DNA of 64,000 bases from Clostridium acetireducens DSM 10703 (lineage in GTDB: Bacteria; Bacillota; Clostridia; Clostridiales; Clostridiaceae). The stretch lies in assembly GCF_001758365.1 (NCBI RefSeq), contig NZ_LZFO01000009.1:1-64000 (forward strand), read 5' to 3'. The notes under the pieces are model-generated. The model did no database searches. It saw only the letters and a program-made list of their open reading frames with translations, and was not told the origin of the DNA. Positions 24,435-33,832 of the stretch are shown piece by piece (positions within the stretch are counted from its first letter, which is position 1; each line of letters begins with the position of its first letter). The translations under genes were made by a program, and so were the position numbers.

Positions 24435-26336
24435 ATGGAAATTAAAAAGCTAATTATAGGAGGAGTTGTTTTTGCTGCAGGGTATTTTACTAAAAGTATG
24501 GGGAATATAAGTATAATTTTATTTTTAGCAAGTTATATAATAATTGGATCAGAGGTTTTGATGAATTCAGTAAAGAATTTGTTAAAAGGAGATTTGTTTG
24601 ATGAAAATTTCTTAATGAGTGTAGCTAGTATAGGTGCAATTTTAGTTAAACAGTATCCTGAAGCAGTAGCTGTAATGTTTTTATATGAATTAGGAGAATA
24701 TCTTCAAGATAGAGCAGCAGATAATTCAAGGGAATCAATACTAGAACTTATGGATATAAGACCGGATTATGCAAATATATTAAGAGATAGTGGTGATATA
24801 TACAAGGTTTCTCCAGAGGACGTGAAAATAGGGGATATTATAGTTATAAAACCAGGTGAAAAGATTCCTTTAGATGGAAAGATAGTAGAAGGAAATTCTC
24901 TATTAGATGTATCTGCTTTAACAGGAGAGTCATTGCCTAAGGAAGTTTATGAAGGGGATACAGTTTTAAGTGGAAGTATAAATAAAAATCAACTTTTAAA
25001 AATAGAAGTGGTTAAAAACTTTAATGAATCTACTGCTTCTAAAATATTAGATTTAGTAGAAAATGCTTCTAGCAAGAAAGCAAAGGCAGAAAAGTTTATA
25101 ACTAAATTTGCGAAAATATATACTCCTATAGTTGTTTGTTTAGCTTTACTTTTAGCTATAGTTCCTAATTTTATATTTAAAGATACTTCAGTGTATACTT
25201 GGATATACAGAGCTTCAGTATTTCTAGTAGTTTCTTGTCCATGTGCTCTTGTAATATCTATTCCTTTAAGTTTCTTTGCTGGAATAGGAAAGGCTTCAAA
25301 GAGTGGAATATTAATAAAAGGTGGAAATTATTTAGAAGCATTAAATAATATAGAAGCTATTGTTTTTGATAAAACAGGAACTTTAACAAAAGGAACTTTT
25401 AAAATAAGTAGCATAAAACCAGAAGATTTTATAAAGGAAAATGAACTTTTAGAATATGCAGCTTATTTAGAAAGCTTGTCCAATCATCCTATAGCAAAAT
25501 CTATAGTTAAAGCTTATAAAGGTGATATAAACAAGGAAGAAATAAAAGAATTTACAGAAATACCTGGAAGAGGTTTGAAAGCCATAATAAAATGTAAAGA
25601 AGTGTCTATAGGAAATGAAAAACTAATGGAAGAAATGGGCATTAAAATAAACAAATCAGAAGAATATGCCACTGTTTTATATGTAGTAATAGATAAGCAA
25701 TTTGCAGGATATATAGCTATAAATGATGAAGTAAAAGAAGATTCTAAAACCACTATAGAAGGTTTAAATAAAATGGGTATAAATAAAACAGTAATACTAA
25801 GTGGAGACAAAAAATATATAGCAGAATCCCTAGGAAAATCTCTAGGAATAAGCAAAATTTACTCAGAACTTCTTCCACAACAAAAATTAGAAAAACTAGA
25901 AACTTTAGAAAAAGAAAAATCTCCTGAAAATAATATTGTATATGTAGGAGATGGAATAAATGACGCACCAGCTCTAGCAAGAGCAGATATAGGAATTTCC
26001 ATGGGAGGAGTAGGTTCCGATGCAGCAATAGAAGCCTCAGATGTAGTTATAATGAAAGATGAACCTTCTAAAATAATAGAAGCAATTAATATAGCTAAAA
26101 CCACAAGAAAAGTAATAATACAAAACTTAATATTCATATTTGCTGTAAAAATATCCGTACTAATATTAGCAGCTTTAGGCATAGCCAACATGTGGTTAGC
26201 AATATTTGCAGATGTAGGAGTAGCACTAATTGCAGTAGTAAATTCTATGAGAATAATATCAATTAAAGTAAGCTTCAAAAAATCAGAAAACAGTGAACAT
26301 TGCCATGGTGGATGTTGCTGTTGTCATAAACATTAA
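24435..26336 (+). CDS. cadA: CadA/ZntA-type P1B heavy-metal ATPase
   Basis: Exports divalent soft metals (Zn, Cd, Pb). Membrane CPC motif at 268-270 (SCPCALVIS), phosphorylation site DKTGTLTKG at 312, SNHPIAKSI with the HP locus, and GDGINDAPALARADIGI. At 633 residues it lacks the usual N-terminal metal-binding domain; instead the C-terminus ends CHGGCCCCHKH, a Cys/His-rich metal-binding tail. Its last bases (from 26319) form the outer end of inverted-repeat element 2. Confidence 0.92.
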   Translation: MEIKKLIIGGVVFAAGYFTKSMGNISIILFLASYIIIGSEVLMNSVKNLLKGDLFDENFLMSVASIGAILVKQYPEAVAVMFLYELGEYLQDRAADNSRESILELMDIRPDYANILRDSGDIYKVSPEDVKIGDIIVIKPGEKIPLDGKIVEGNSLLDVSALTGESLPKEVYEGDTVLSGSINKNQLLKIEVVKNFNESTASKILDLVENASSKKAKAEKFITKFAKIYTPIVVCLALLLAIVPNFIFKDTSVYTWIYRASVFLVVSCPCALVISIPLSFFAGIGKASKSGILIKGGNYLEALNNIEAIVFDKTGTLTKGTFKISSIKPEDFIKENELLEYAAYLESLSNHPIAKSIVKAYKGDINKEEIKEFTEIPGRGLKAIIKCKEVSIGNEKLMEEMGIKINKSEEYATVLYVVIDKQFAGYIAINDEVKEDSKTTIEGLNKMGINKTVILSGDKKYIAESLGKSLGISKIYSELLPQQKLEKLETLEKEKSPENNIVYVGDGINDAPALARADIGISMGGVGSDAAIEASDVVIMKDEPSKIIEAINIAKTTRKVIIQNLIFIFAVKISVLILAALGIANMWLAIFADVGVALIAVVNSMRIISIKVSFKKSENSEHCHGGCCCCHKH

Positions 26337-26618
26337 TAAAAAATCCATAAAAATTTCAAAGAGAAATAGTTAACAAAGCATAGAAGACCTGTGACTTAAA
26401 GTGAATTTCACTCTTAAATTCTACCCATTAGAAAAAAACATTTTACTAAACTTTTCAAACTCACTACGTTCAAACAGTGAAAAGTTCTTCACGAAAAATA
26501 TTTTTTCTAATGGGAGAAATTTATAGAGTTTATTCAATACAGTCACAGGTCTTCTATGCTTTGTTAACTATTTCTCTTTGAAATTTTCATGGATTTTTTA
26601 TTAATGTTTATGACAACA
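26319..26618. repeat. Long inverted-repeat element 2, arm copied from the end of cadA
   Basis: Arms 26319-26396 and 26541-26618 are reverse complements at 77 of 78 positions. The left arm begins inside cadA, covering its last five codons and stop; the right arm stops exactly at the base before the lectin gene's stop codon. The 144-base core contains another hairpin pair (CCCATTAGAAAAAA with TTTTTTCTAATGGG) and is unrelated to the core of elements 1 and 3. It lies between convergent genes and would end transcription from both. Confidence 0.88.
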
Positions 26619-27884
26619 CTAAGATCTCCATATATGCCATAATTTATTGTTAGTGCCTCTAGCAAAAACGTCTATTCTGTTAGGACCCCAAGATACAGCA
26701 GCAGGTGCAGAGGTTAAAGTTAATCCACCAATATTTTGCCAGTTACTCCATCTGGAACCATTCCAGAATTTATGAATTAATTGATTATTGATATCTCTAG
26801 CAAAACAATCTATTCTGTTAGGAGCCCAAGAAGCTGCAGCAGGTGCAGAAGTTAATCTTCCACCTAGGTCTTCCCAATTACTCCATCTAGCTCCGTCCCA
26901 CCATTTGTGCCACATAGCATTATTAGTGCCTCTTGTGAAAACGTCTATTCTATTAGGACCCCAAGATACAGCCGCAGGTGCAGAAGTAAGTACTCCACCT
27001 AAGTCTTCCCAGTTACTCCATCTAGTTCCGTCCCACCATTTATGCCATAATGCATTATTAGTACCTCTAGCAAAACAATCTATTCTGTTAGGAGCCCAAG
27101 AAGCTGCAGCAGGAGGAGAAGTAATTATTCCGCCTAAGTCTTCCCAACCACTCCAATTAGAGCCATTCCACCATTTGTGCCACATAGCATTATTAGTGCC
27201 TCTAGCAAAAACATCTATTCTATTAGGACCCCAAGATACAGCCGCAGGTGCAGATGTTATTACTCCACTTAAGTCTTCCCAATTATTCCATCTAACGCCA
27301 TCCCACCATTTATGCCATAATGCTCTATTTTCTCCCATAGCAAATACATCTAATCTATTTCGCGCCCAAGAAGCTGCAGCTGGTGCAGATGAAATATTAA
27401 TTCCACCTAAGTTTTCCCACCTACTCCAATTATCTTTTGGCGTAGTATCAGATAAATTTTCTAATGTAAATCTTATAATTGTTTTCATTATGGTATTAGC
27501 TCTGTTTAAAGGCACTCCATAACCTAAAAATAATCCTCTTACCCAAGGATATTGTTTTATAAAATCATTAAATATAGCATCAGTTTTTTGTGAAACAGTT
27601 CCAGTATATTTACTAGCATTACTTACAGTAAATGAAACTAAAGCTCTAAATATATTGTTTACTATTATATAGTTCATTCTATAGCCTCTTAATTCAGAAT
27701 ATATAGAAGCATATCTAGAATTAATTAGTTCCATAATTTTGTCTATGTCTTTATAATCTTGTCTAAATAAGCCTCCTTCAGTTTTTAGAGTTATGTCATT
27801 TAAATTAGATAATATATTATCTCTTAAGTAGCAGTTATACATACATGCATTGTTGTTAAAAGTATCTTGCCAATTAGTATACAT
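26619..27884 (-). CDS. Beta-propeller lectin-like protein (DUF346/PLL-type repeats) with unknown N-terminal domain
   Basis: The first 150 residues are helical and unrecognised, with no signal peptide. Residues from about 153 hold six repeats of about 45 residues, each with NWEDLGG, SAPAA.SW..NRIDVFARG and MWHKWWDG. This is the DUF346 repeat found in PLL/PHL-type fucose-binding seven-bladed propellers. Repeats alternate between AASWAPNRIDCFA and AVSWGPNRIDVFA, so growth was by two-repeat units. Six repeats plus another segment would be needed to close seven blades. GGGGG precedes the ATG. Ligand unknown; binding of glycans is inference. Confidence 0.78.
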   Translation of the reverse strand: MYTNWQDTFNNNACMYNCYLRDNILSNLNDITLKTEGGLFRQDYKDIDKIMELINSRYASIYSELRGYRMNYIIVNNIFRALVSFTVSNASKYTGTVSQKTDAIFNDFIKQYPWVRGLFLGYGVPLNRANTIMKTIIRFTLENLSDTTPKDNWSRWENLGGINISSAPAAASWARNRLDVFAMGENRALWHKWWDGVRWNNWEDLSGVITSAPAAVSWGPNRIDVFARGTNNAMWHKWWNGSNWSGWEDLGGIITSPPAAASWAPNRIDCFARGTNNALWHKWWDGTRWSNWEDLGGVLTSAPAAVSWGPNRIDVFTRGTNNAMWHKWWDGARWSNWEDLGGRLTSAPAAASWAPNRIDCFARDINNQLIHKFWNGSRWSNWQNIGGLTLTSAPAAVSWGPNRIDVFARGTNNKLWHIWRS

Positions 27885-28097
27885 AAATTAACCCCCTAAT
27901 ATTCATCACTTTATATAATATGAAAAAGTAGGAATATATGTTAATGTTTTTAAGTAATTTAATGTATTTTTTTTATTTGGTTTGTAAATTAAACTTTAAA
28001 ATAACTAAAGTTGACAGAGCAAATTTGTTGTATTAAACTTAATATGAAAATTACATTTTTATAGGGAAATATTAAATTTTTACTTTAAGGTTCTATT

Positions 28098-29123
28098 ATG
28101 TATTTAATTCAGCAAAGAAAGTTTGCTGTTTTTTATTTTATAAAAGTAGGTGGTATTATCAAAGATAAGAAGTTTGTATTTATATCATTAATATTAGTAG
28201 TATTTTTTTTAAGTATATTATCTATAAGCATAGGTAAAGTAAATATATTTAATGAAAATAAAGAAATAGGATTAAATATACTTTTAAATTTAAGGCTTCC
28301 TAGAATAATTATGGCAATGTTTGTAGGAGCTTCTCTAGCAGTAAGTGGAGCAGTTTTTCAAAGTCTTTTAAATAATCCTTTAGCAGATTCCTATACTTTA
28401 GGAGTATCTTCAGGGGCAGCTCTTGGAGCTTGTATTGCTATATATTTAAATTTAACTTTGTCTATTTATATACCTCCACAAATTTTATCTATTGTATTTT
28501 CAATATTAGTATTATTTATAGTGCTTTCCATAGCTAATGTAGGTGGATTTATTACTAATTCAAATATTATATTAGCAGGACTTATAGTAAGTTCTGTATG
28601 TCAAGCTGGTGTAAGTTTATTAAAAAGCATGGCTAATGAAAATGCTTCTGCTATGGTTTACTGGCTTTTAGGAAATTTATCTGCTAAAAGCATAAAAGAA
28701 GTAATTATGTTAATAGTGTTTTCTACCATAGGTATACTTATATGTTTTAGATATTCAAGGGAAATTAATATTATGACATTAGGAAGAAAAGAAGCTATTA
28801 TTGTAGGTGTAGATTATGATAAAACCAATAAAATACTATTAATTAATTGTTCTATAATAACAGCTATTTGTGTTTCATTATGTGGAATTATAGGATTTAT
28901 AGGAATTATAGTTCCTCATTTAATAAGGATTTTGGTAGGTGCAGATAATAGAAAAGTAATTCCATTAAGTTCTCTTTTAGGAGCAATTCTTCTTCTTTCT
29001 GCAGATACTTTAACTAGAACAGTTTTTCCTCATGAAATTCCAGTAGGTGTGTTTACTACTCTAATAGGAGGTCCATTTTTCTGCTATATATTCGTAAAGA
29101 GAAATAGTAGGACAAATATATAA
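28098..29123 (+). CDS. btuC: FecCD-family permease, probable cobalamin importer BtuC
   Basis: A 341-residue permease with about ten hydrophobic segments and family signatures LRLPRIIMAMFVGASLAVSG, NNPLADSYTLGVSSGA and GIIGFIGIIVPHLIRILVG. Iron-siderophore permeases share them, but a B12 role is favoured because the ATPase and then cobQ follow without a gap. The start is unsure: ATG at 28098 has a weak AAGG, while a better AGGTGG at 28148 is followed by no standard start codon. No cobalamin riboswitch is visible upstream. Confidence 0.8.
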   Translation: MYLIQQRKFAVFYFIKVGGIIKDKKFVFISLILVVFFLSILSISIGKVNIFNENKEIGLNILLNLRLPRIIMAMFVGASLAVSGAVFQSLLNNPLADSYTLGVSSGAALGACIAIYLNLTLSIYIPPQILSIVFSILVLFIVLSIANVGGFITNSNIILAGLIVSSVCQAGVSLLKSMANENASAMVYWLLGNLSAKSIKEVIMLIVFSTIGILICFRYSREINIMTLGRKEAIIVGVDYDKTNKILLINCSIITAICVSLCGIIGFIGIIVPHLIRILVGADNRKVIPLSSLLGAILLLSADTLTRTVFPHEIPVGVFTTLIGGPFFCYIFVKRNSRTNI

Positions 29124-29136
29124 AAGGAGAGCATAT

Positions 29137-29886
29137 ATGGATATATTAAATATAAAAAATTTACAAGTACAATTAGATAAAAAAATCATATTAAATAATA
29201 TAAATTTACAATTTCAAAAGGGAAAAGTTTATGGAGTTTTAGGTCCTAATGGCTCTGGAAAAAGCACATTGCTTTTATCTATAGCTAAAATTATAAAAAT
29301 TAAAAATGGAAGTATACATATAAATAAAAAAAACTTAAACAAATATAGTATAGAAAATTTATCTAAAGTTATATCTCTTCTTTCTCAAAATTTTCAGCTA
29401 AAACTTCCTTATACTGTAGAAGAAATAGTGTTTATGGGTAGGTATACTTATACTAAAGGTATTTTATCAAAAGAAGAACAGAATTTTATAGATAATATTA
29501 TAGAAGAAATGGATTTATGTAAATTAAAATCTACTCAAGTTACTAAATTAAGTGGTGGAGAAAAACAAAGGGTGCTTTTAGCTAAGACTTTGTGTCAAGA
29601 TACAAATATAGTATTAATTGATGAAGGCTTTAGTAATATGGATATACATTATCAAATTAAATTCATGAAGCTTTTAAGAGAAAAGGCCTATAAAGATAAT
29701 AAACTTATAATATTTGTAATGCACAATTTGCTTTTAGCAAAAAAGTATTGTGATAATATTCTTCTTTTAAAAAATGGAGAAGTATACAATTTTGGAGAAA
29801 ATGAAAAAGTGCTTACAAATAAGGCTTTAAAAGAAGTTTTCAATATAGATGGAAAATTTAGCGGCAATGCTTTTGAAATATTTTAA
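29137..29886 (+). CDS. btuD: ABC transporter ATP-binding protein, BtuD/FecE type
   Basis: ATPase partner of the preceding permease. Walker [10 protein letters not shown] at about 36-44, Q-loop [23 protein letters not shown] (typical of FecE/BtuD proteins), signature [15 protein letters not shown] and Walker [12 protein letters not shown]. The D of the usual DEP is replaced by DEG, which is tolerated. It is 249 residues, ending 14 bases before cobQ, consistent with a corrinoid uptake role. A siderophore role cannot be excluded from sequence alone. Confidence 0.83.
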   Translation: MDILNIKNLQVQLDKKIILNNINLQFQKGKVYGVLGPNGSGKSTLLLSIAKIIKIKNGSIHINKKNLNKYSIENLSKVISLLSQNFQLKLPYTVEEIVFMGRYTYTKGILSKEEQNFIDNIIEEMDLCKLKSTQVTKLSGGEKQRVLLAKTLCQDTNIVLIDEGFSNMDIHYQIKFMKLLREKAYKDNKLIIFVMHNLLLAKKYCDNILLLKNGEVYNFGENEKVLTNKALKEVFNIDGKFSGNAFEIF

Positions 29887-29900
29887 TACGAGGTGATTTT

Positions 29901-31388
29901 ATGGCTAGAATTATGCTTCAAGGAACTGCTTCTTCTGTAGGTAAAAGTATATTAGTAGCAGCACTTTGCAGAATTTTTAAACAAGATGGTTTTTCAGTTT
30001 GTCCTTTTAAATCTCAAAATATGTCTTTAAATTCGTACATAACATTAGATGGAAAGGAAATGGGAAGAGCTCAAGTGCTTCAAGCTTATGCAGCAGGTCT
30101 TAGTCCAGAAGTTTATATGAATCCTATACTTTTAAAGCCTACTGCAGATAAAAAATGTCAAGTTATAGTAAATGGAAAAGTACTTAAAAATACCACAGCT
30201 ATGGAATATCAAAATATGAAAGTTCAGTTTAAATCCATGCTTAAAAGCCAATTTGAAGAATTAGAGAAAAAATTTGATATTGTGGTTATGGAAGGGGCAG
30301 GAAGTCCAGCGGAAATAAATTTAAGAGAAAATGATATAGTTAATATGGGTATGGCAGAAATTGTGGATGCACCAGTGCTTTTAATAGGTGATATTGATAA
30401 AGGTGGTGTATTTGCATCTTTAGCAGGAACTATGCTTTTGTTAAGAGATGAAGAAAAACCTAGAGTAAAGGGAACTATTATAAATAAGTTTAGGGGAGAT
30501 GTAAAAATATTAGAACCTGGACTTAAAATGTTAGAAGACATTGTACATATACCTACTTTAGGAGTAGTTCCTTATTTTAAATTGGATTTAGAAGATGAAG
30601 ATGGAGCTATAGAATTTAATAAAGAAATAAAAGCTCCAATTGATGTAGCAGTAATAAAGCTTCCTCATATATCTAATTTTACAGATTTAGATGCTCTTAA
30701 AATAGAAGAAGATGTTTCTGTAAGATTTATAGAGAAAAAAGGTGAACTTAAAAATCCAGATTTGCTTATAATTCCAGGAACTAAAAACACTATAGAAGAT
30801 TTAATGTGGCTTAGAAATACTGGTTTAGAAGATGCTATAAAGGATTATAGTAAAGAAGGTTTTGTTATAGGTATATGTGGCGGATATCAAATGCTAGGAA
30901 ATGTTATAAAAGACCCTTTTGAAGTAGAAACAGATTTAGGAGAAATAAAAGGAATAGGAATTTTAAATGTAGATACTGTGTTTGAAGAAGAAAAGGTAAC
31001 TACAAGAGTTAAAGCTGTAAATAAAGAAAATAAAGTAAATGTTTATGGTTATGAAATTCACATGGGAATTTGTAATTATGGAGAAGGAACTAAAGAACTG
31101 TTTATTATAGAAGATAAAAATAATGAAAAAGTAAATTACAAAGACGGAGCAATAAATGAAAAAGGAAATGTTATGGGAAGCTATATTCATGGCTTATTTG
31201 ATGGAGTAGAATTTAGGGAATATATATTAAATGTAATTAGAGTTAAAAAAGGCATGGAAAAACTTAAATCTAAAGAATATGAAAATATAAGAGAAATAGA
31301 ATTAGATAAATTAGCGGATATAGTAAGGGACAGCTTGGACATAAAAGCTATTTATGAAATCATGGGAATTAAAGCACCTTGTAAATAA
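29901..31388 (+). CDS. cobQ: Cobyric acid synthase
   Basis: Amidates adenosylcobyrinic acid a,c-diamide at four positions using glutamine and ATP. The N-terminal dethiobiotin-synthetase-like domain has the P-loop [16 protein letters not shown] and SQNMSLNSY; the C-terminal class I glutaminase domain has the catalytic Cys in [10 protein letters not shown] and the His in GSYIHGLFD. The length of 495 residues is normal. It is in one run with the transporter genes and is followed by cbiB after about 150 AT-rich bases. Confidence 0.95.
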   Translation: MARIMLQGTASSVGKSILVAALCRIFKQDGFSVCPFKSQNMSLNSYITLDGKEMGRAQVLQAYAAGLSPEVYMNPILLKPTADKKCQVIVNGKVLKNTTAMEYQNMKVQFKSMLKSQFEELEKKFDIVVMEGAGSPAEINLRENDIVNMGMAEIVDAPVLLIGDIDKGGVFASLAGTMLLLRDEEKPRVKGTIINKFRGDVKILEPGLKMLEDIVHIPTLGVVPYFKLDLEDEDGAIEFNKEIKAPIDVAVIKLPHISNFTDLDALKIEEDVSVRFIEKKGELKNPDLLIIPGTKNTIEDLMWLRNTGLEDAIKDYSKEGFVIGICGGYQMLGNVIKDPFEVETDLGEIKGIGILNVDTVFEEEKVTTRVKAVNKENKVNVYGYEIHMGICNYGEGTKELFIIEDKNNEKVNYKDGAINEKGNVMGSYIHGLFDGVEFREYILNVIRVKKGMEKLKSKEYENIREIELDKLADIVRDSLDIKAIYEIMGIKAPCK

Positions 31389-31542
31389 CTATATTTGAAG
31401 TTAAATTTAGTTATATTAGCTAATTTACCAATTTTTATTGTGTGATAAATAGCTATATTAAAGTTAAATCAGAAATGCTAACTAGAATGTATTAATTTAA
31501 ATAAATTAATACTAACTTATTTAAAGGGAGATAAATTTATTT

Positions 31543-32487
31543 ATGTTTGGTAACTTTATAGATATAATTTTAGCAGTGGTTTTGGATTGGATAATAGGAG
31601 ATCCTTATTCTTTTCCTCATCCTGTTATATACATGGGAAAGTTAATAAGTTTTTTAGAGAAAAAAGGGAGAAAGCTTTGCAAAACCAATGCTAGTATAAG
31701 AGCTTTTGGTGGCTTTATTGTAATAATAGTATGTTTTATAAGCTTTATAATACCTTTTGCAATACTTAAATTTTTAGAATTTTATAATATTTTTCATCAT
31801 ATAGCAAATATATTAATAATTTGGACTACATTAGCAGCAAAATCTCTTCATAAAGAGGCAAAAAAAGTTTATTACGAGATTAAACGTGGTGATTTAAAAG
31901 AAGCTAGAGTAAAATTATCTTATATAGTAGGAAGAGATACCACAAATTTATCAAAAGAAGAAATTATAAGAGCAGATGTGGAAACTATAGCGGAAAACAC
32001 AGCAGATGGAATAATAGCTCCACTTTTTTATGTAGTAATTGGAGGAGCACCATTAGCTATAATGTACAAAGCAGTAAATACTATGGATTCAATGCTAGGA
32101 TATTTAAATGAAAAATACAAATACATAGGATTTTTTCCAGCTAAAATAGATGATGTTTTTAACTATATTCCTGCTAGAATAACAGGGGTGCTTATTTGTT
32201 TATCAGCTCCTTTAGTTAAGGGAAATATAATTGAAAGTTTAAAAATAATGATTAGAGATAGGAAAAATCATAAAAGTCCTAATTGTGCCTATTCAGAAGC
32301 AGCCGCTGCAGCAGCTATGGGAATTCAATTAGGGGGAACCAATGTATATTTTGGAGAAGTTATATATAAACCAACTTTAGGAGATAAAAAAAAGGAATTA
32401 AATGAAGATCATATAAATGAATGTATTAAACTTATGTATGCTGCCGAAGTATTGTTTATGTTAATTTATTTTAATTGTATATATTGA
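31543..32487 (+). CDS. cbiB: Adenosylcobinamide-phosphate synthase
   Basis: Attaches (R)-1-amino-2-propanol phosphate (or its precursor) to adenosylcobyric acid. The membrane protein starts with the family pattern AVVLDWIIGDPYSFPHPVIYMGKLI, then RDTTNLSKEEIIRADVETIAENTADGIIAPLFY and NCAYSEAAAAAAMGIQLGG. It has 314 residues and about five hydrophobic segments. It works with CobD encoded at 39827, which makes the aminopropanol phosphate. Confidence 0.94.
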   Translation: MFGNFIDIILAVVLDWIIGDPYSFPHPVIYMGKLISFLEKKGRKLCKTNASIRAFGGFIVIIVCFISFIIPFAILKFLEFYNIFHHIANILIIWTTLAAKSLHKEAKKVYYEIKRGDLKEARVKLSYIVGRDTTNLSKEEIIRADVETIAENTADGIIAPLFYVVIGGAPLAIMYKAVNTMDSMLGYLNEKYKYIGFFPAKIDDVFNYIPARITGVLICLSAPLVKGNIIESLKIMIRDRKNHKSPNCAYSEAAAAAAMGIQLGGTNVYFGEVIYKPTLGDKKKELNEDHINECIKLMYAAEVLFMLIYFNCIY

Positions 32488-32585
32488 AATAATTATAAAC
32501 ACATGTTACAATTACCAATAATTAAGTGACAATCTATATTTAATATAATTCACAATTACTTATATAAGTTTGTGAGGTGAATCAA

Positions 32586-32693
32586 GTGAACGAAAAAGAT
32601 ATTGTGTCAAAAACTTATTTTAAGGTTGGAATTTCTACATTAATTGGTGCTATATTAGGTATAATAGCGTATACAAACAATTGGTTAGGATAA
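32586..32693 (+). CDS. 35-residue single-span membrane peptide
   Basis: GTG start with a strong GAGGTGA at about 32574-32580, encoding MNEKDIVSKTYFKVGIS then a hydrophobic stretch TLIGAILGIIAYTNNWLG. The clean ribosome binding site and charged-then-hydrophobic layout suggest a real small protein. I do not recognise it. It stands alone between cbiB and a convergent gene and is followed by a hairpin at 32714-32754. Confidence 0.55.
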   Translation: MNEKDIVSKTYFKVGISTLIGAILGIIAYTNNWLG

Positions 32694-32713
32694 TTGGAAG
32701 TCAAATAAATTTA

Positions 32714-32754
32714 AATGACTAGGTATTAGTACAGTATACTTTTACCTAGTCATT
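32714..32754. terminator. Inverted repeat, probable bidirectional terminator
   Basis: Perfect 12-base arms (AATGACTAGGTA at 32714-32725 and its reverse complement at 32743-32754) with a 17-base loop, between convergent genes. The T tract is short on both sides, so termination is likely rather than certain. Confidence 0.6.
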
Positions 32755-32762
32755 CTTAAATA

Positions 32763-33167
32763 TTAAAATTGTTCATTACTTTTTTTATAAAAACTTTTTT
32801 TCAAAATAAATTCTATAGTAATAAATATCGAAACTAATATTAAGCATTCAAGTTCAAATAACGAAACGCTTATATTATAAACAGCAGATTTATTTAATAT
32901 TAGAAATATTGTAGTAAGTAGTAATGTAAATACTCCTGAAATACTCCATATTAAACTACATTTTCTATTAGCTGAAGCTACTGAATTTGTATCTTTAAAA
33001 TAAGCTACTTTTTTATCATCTGAAAGGCCAGAAAAAAGCATTGCTATAGGTATAAATAAATCTAATATTTTGTCTACTTTTTTATATAAATTTAGTTTAT
33101 ATAAAATTCCTATGAAAATCATTAATATAGGAATACCTATATTACAAGTCAATATCAATATATTCAT
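32763..33167 (-). CDS. Small multi-span membrane protein, unidentified
   Basis: About 134 residues starting MNILILTCNIGIPILMIFIGILYKL. The ATG at 33167 is preferred because GGAGG sits 9 bases before it; the open frame runs further upstream without a start site. There are four hydrophobic segments and a polar patch (SGLSDDKKVAYFKDTNSVASANRKCS). The layout resembles SdpI-like small membrane proteins, but I cannot name the family. It is next to a truncated flavoprotein gene on the same strand. Confidence 0.65.
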   Translation of the reverse strand: MNILILTCNIGIPILMIFIGILYKLNLYKKVDKILDLFIPIAMLFSGLSDDKKVAYFKDTNSVASANRKCSLIWSISGVFTLLLTTIFLILNKSAVYNISVSLFELECLILVSIFITIEFILKKSFYKKSNEQF

Positions 33168-33246
33168 ACTAAAACCTCCATATATGTTATAATTATTCGG
33201 GGTATTTCTTTTTATGCAATTATTATTGGTTAAGAATATTTTAACA

Positions 33247-33396
33247 TTAAGCAGTACAAGGTTCAATATGTTTATCATAAAGCCAAATTAGATCATACTG
33301 AATTTTATGAAGTTCAATTTCTTCCATAAAAGGTTTTAATAGCTGAAATGTATTTCCATTTTTATGTGGACTGCCCATAAGAATACAATATTTCAT
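33247..33396 (-). pseudogene. Truncated NADPH-dependent FMN reductase / flavodoxin-fold gene
   Basis: A 49-codon frame starting MKYCILMGSPHKNGNTFQLLKPF, the FMN-phosphate loop of the NADPH-dependent FMN reductase family, and reaching WLYDKHIEPCTA before a stop. Intact members continue PC.GC..C for another 100 or more residues; that part is absent here. A good GGAGG at 33404-33408 remains. Loss of the 3' part by deletion is the simplest reading. Confidence 0.75.
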
Positions 33397-33412
33397 TTTG
33401 TACCTCCATTTA

Positions 33413-33604
33413 TTATTCTAGTTGAAAAATTTCTTCAACAGGTGTATTAAATAATTTTGCTAATTTTAAGGCTAATTCTAAAGTAGGGTTATATTTATTA
33501 TTTTCTATTGCATTAATTGTTTGGCGAGTGACTCCTAGTTCATTTGCTAGATCTTCCTGTCTTAATCCCATTTGTTTACGAAGATATTTAATATTATTCT
33601 TCAT
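33413..33604 (-). CDS. XRE-family repressor (small, Cro/CI-like)
   Basis: A 63-residue helix-turn-helix protein (LRKQMGLRQEDLANELGVTRQTINAIENNKYNPTLELALKLAKLF) of the type paired with small membrane proteins in Firmicutes. Its start overlaps the upstream membrane gene by 11 bases, so both are translated together. Two AAATGT-N12-ACATTT dyads in the promoter are probable autoregulatory operators. Confidence 0.88.
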   Translation of the reverse strand: MKNNIKYLRKQMGLRQEDLANELGVTRQTINAIENNKYNPTLELALKLAKLFNTPVEEIFQLE

Positions 33605-33812
33605 CTTTACTCATTTTCCATTTTAAATATTGTTCTATGCCCATTTTAATTAAGTTTTGAGAGATTAATAAGAAGAATGCAAAAGAATTAAAACTTCCTA
33701 CTTTTGTATAATCATATATAGTCCAAATAAACAAAAATAAAACTGTGTAAAACCAAGCCCATTTAATTGATTTTAAACTTATAGCCATCTCCATTTCATC
33801 CATTTTTCTCAT
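33594..33812 (-). CDS. Two-span membrane protein paired with XRE repressor
   Basis: About 72 residues (MRKMDEMEMAISLKSIKWAWFYTVLFLFIW then a second hydrophobic stretch SFAFFLLISQNLIKMGI). The ATG at 33812 follows AGGAGG by 8 bases; an in-frame GTG at 33818 lies too near. It is the first gene of a two-gene operon with the XRE regulator. Function unknown; such pairs are common and often of regulatory or immunity type. Confidence 0.72.
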   Translation of the reverse strand: MRKMDEMEMAISLKSIKWAWFYTVLFLFIWTIYDYTKVGSFNSFAFFLLISQNLIKMGIEQYLKWKMSKDEE

Positions 33813-33832
33813 TATCACTACCTCCTATATAA

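Noticed and set aside
26640-27420. Regularly spaced repeats that could be taken for a CRISPR array
   Set aside because: The period is about 135 bases, within an open reading frame, and matches protein repeats. No CRISPR array or cas gene was seen anywhere in the window.
26788-27522. Long plus-strand open frame with repeats of PLAKQSILLGAQEAAAG type opposite the lectin gene
   Set aside because: It is the antisense shadow of the DUF346 repeats. The minus-strand frame has a ribosome binding site, a clear family and full length.
27885-28097. Cobalamin riboswitch before btuC
   Set aside because: No B12 box or conserved core elements could be found in these 213 bases.
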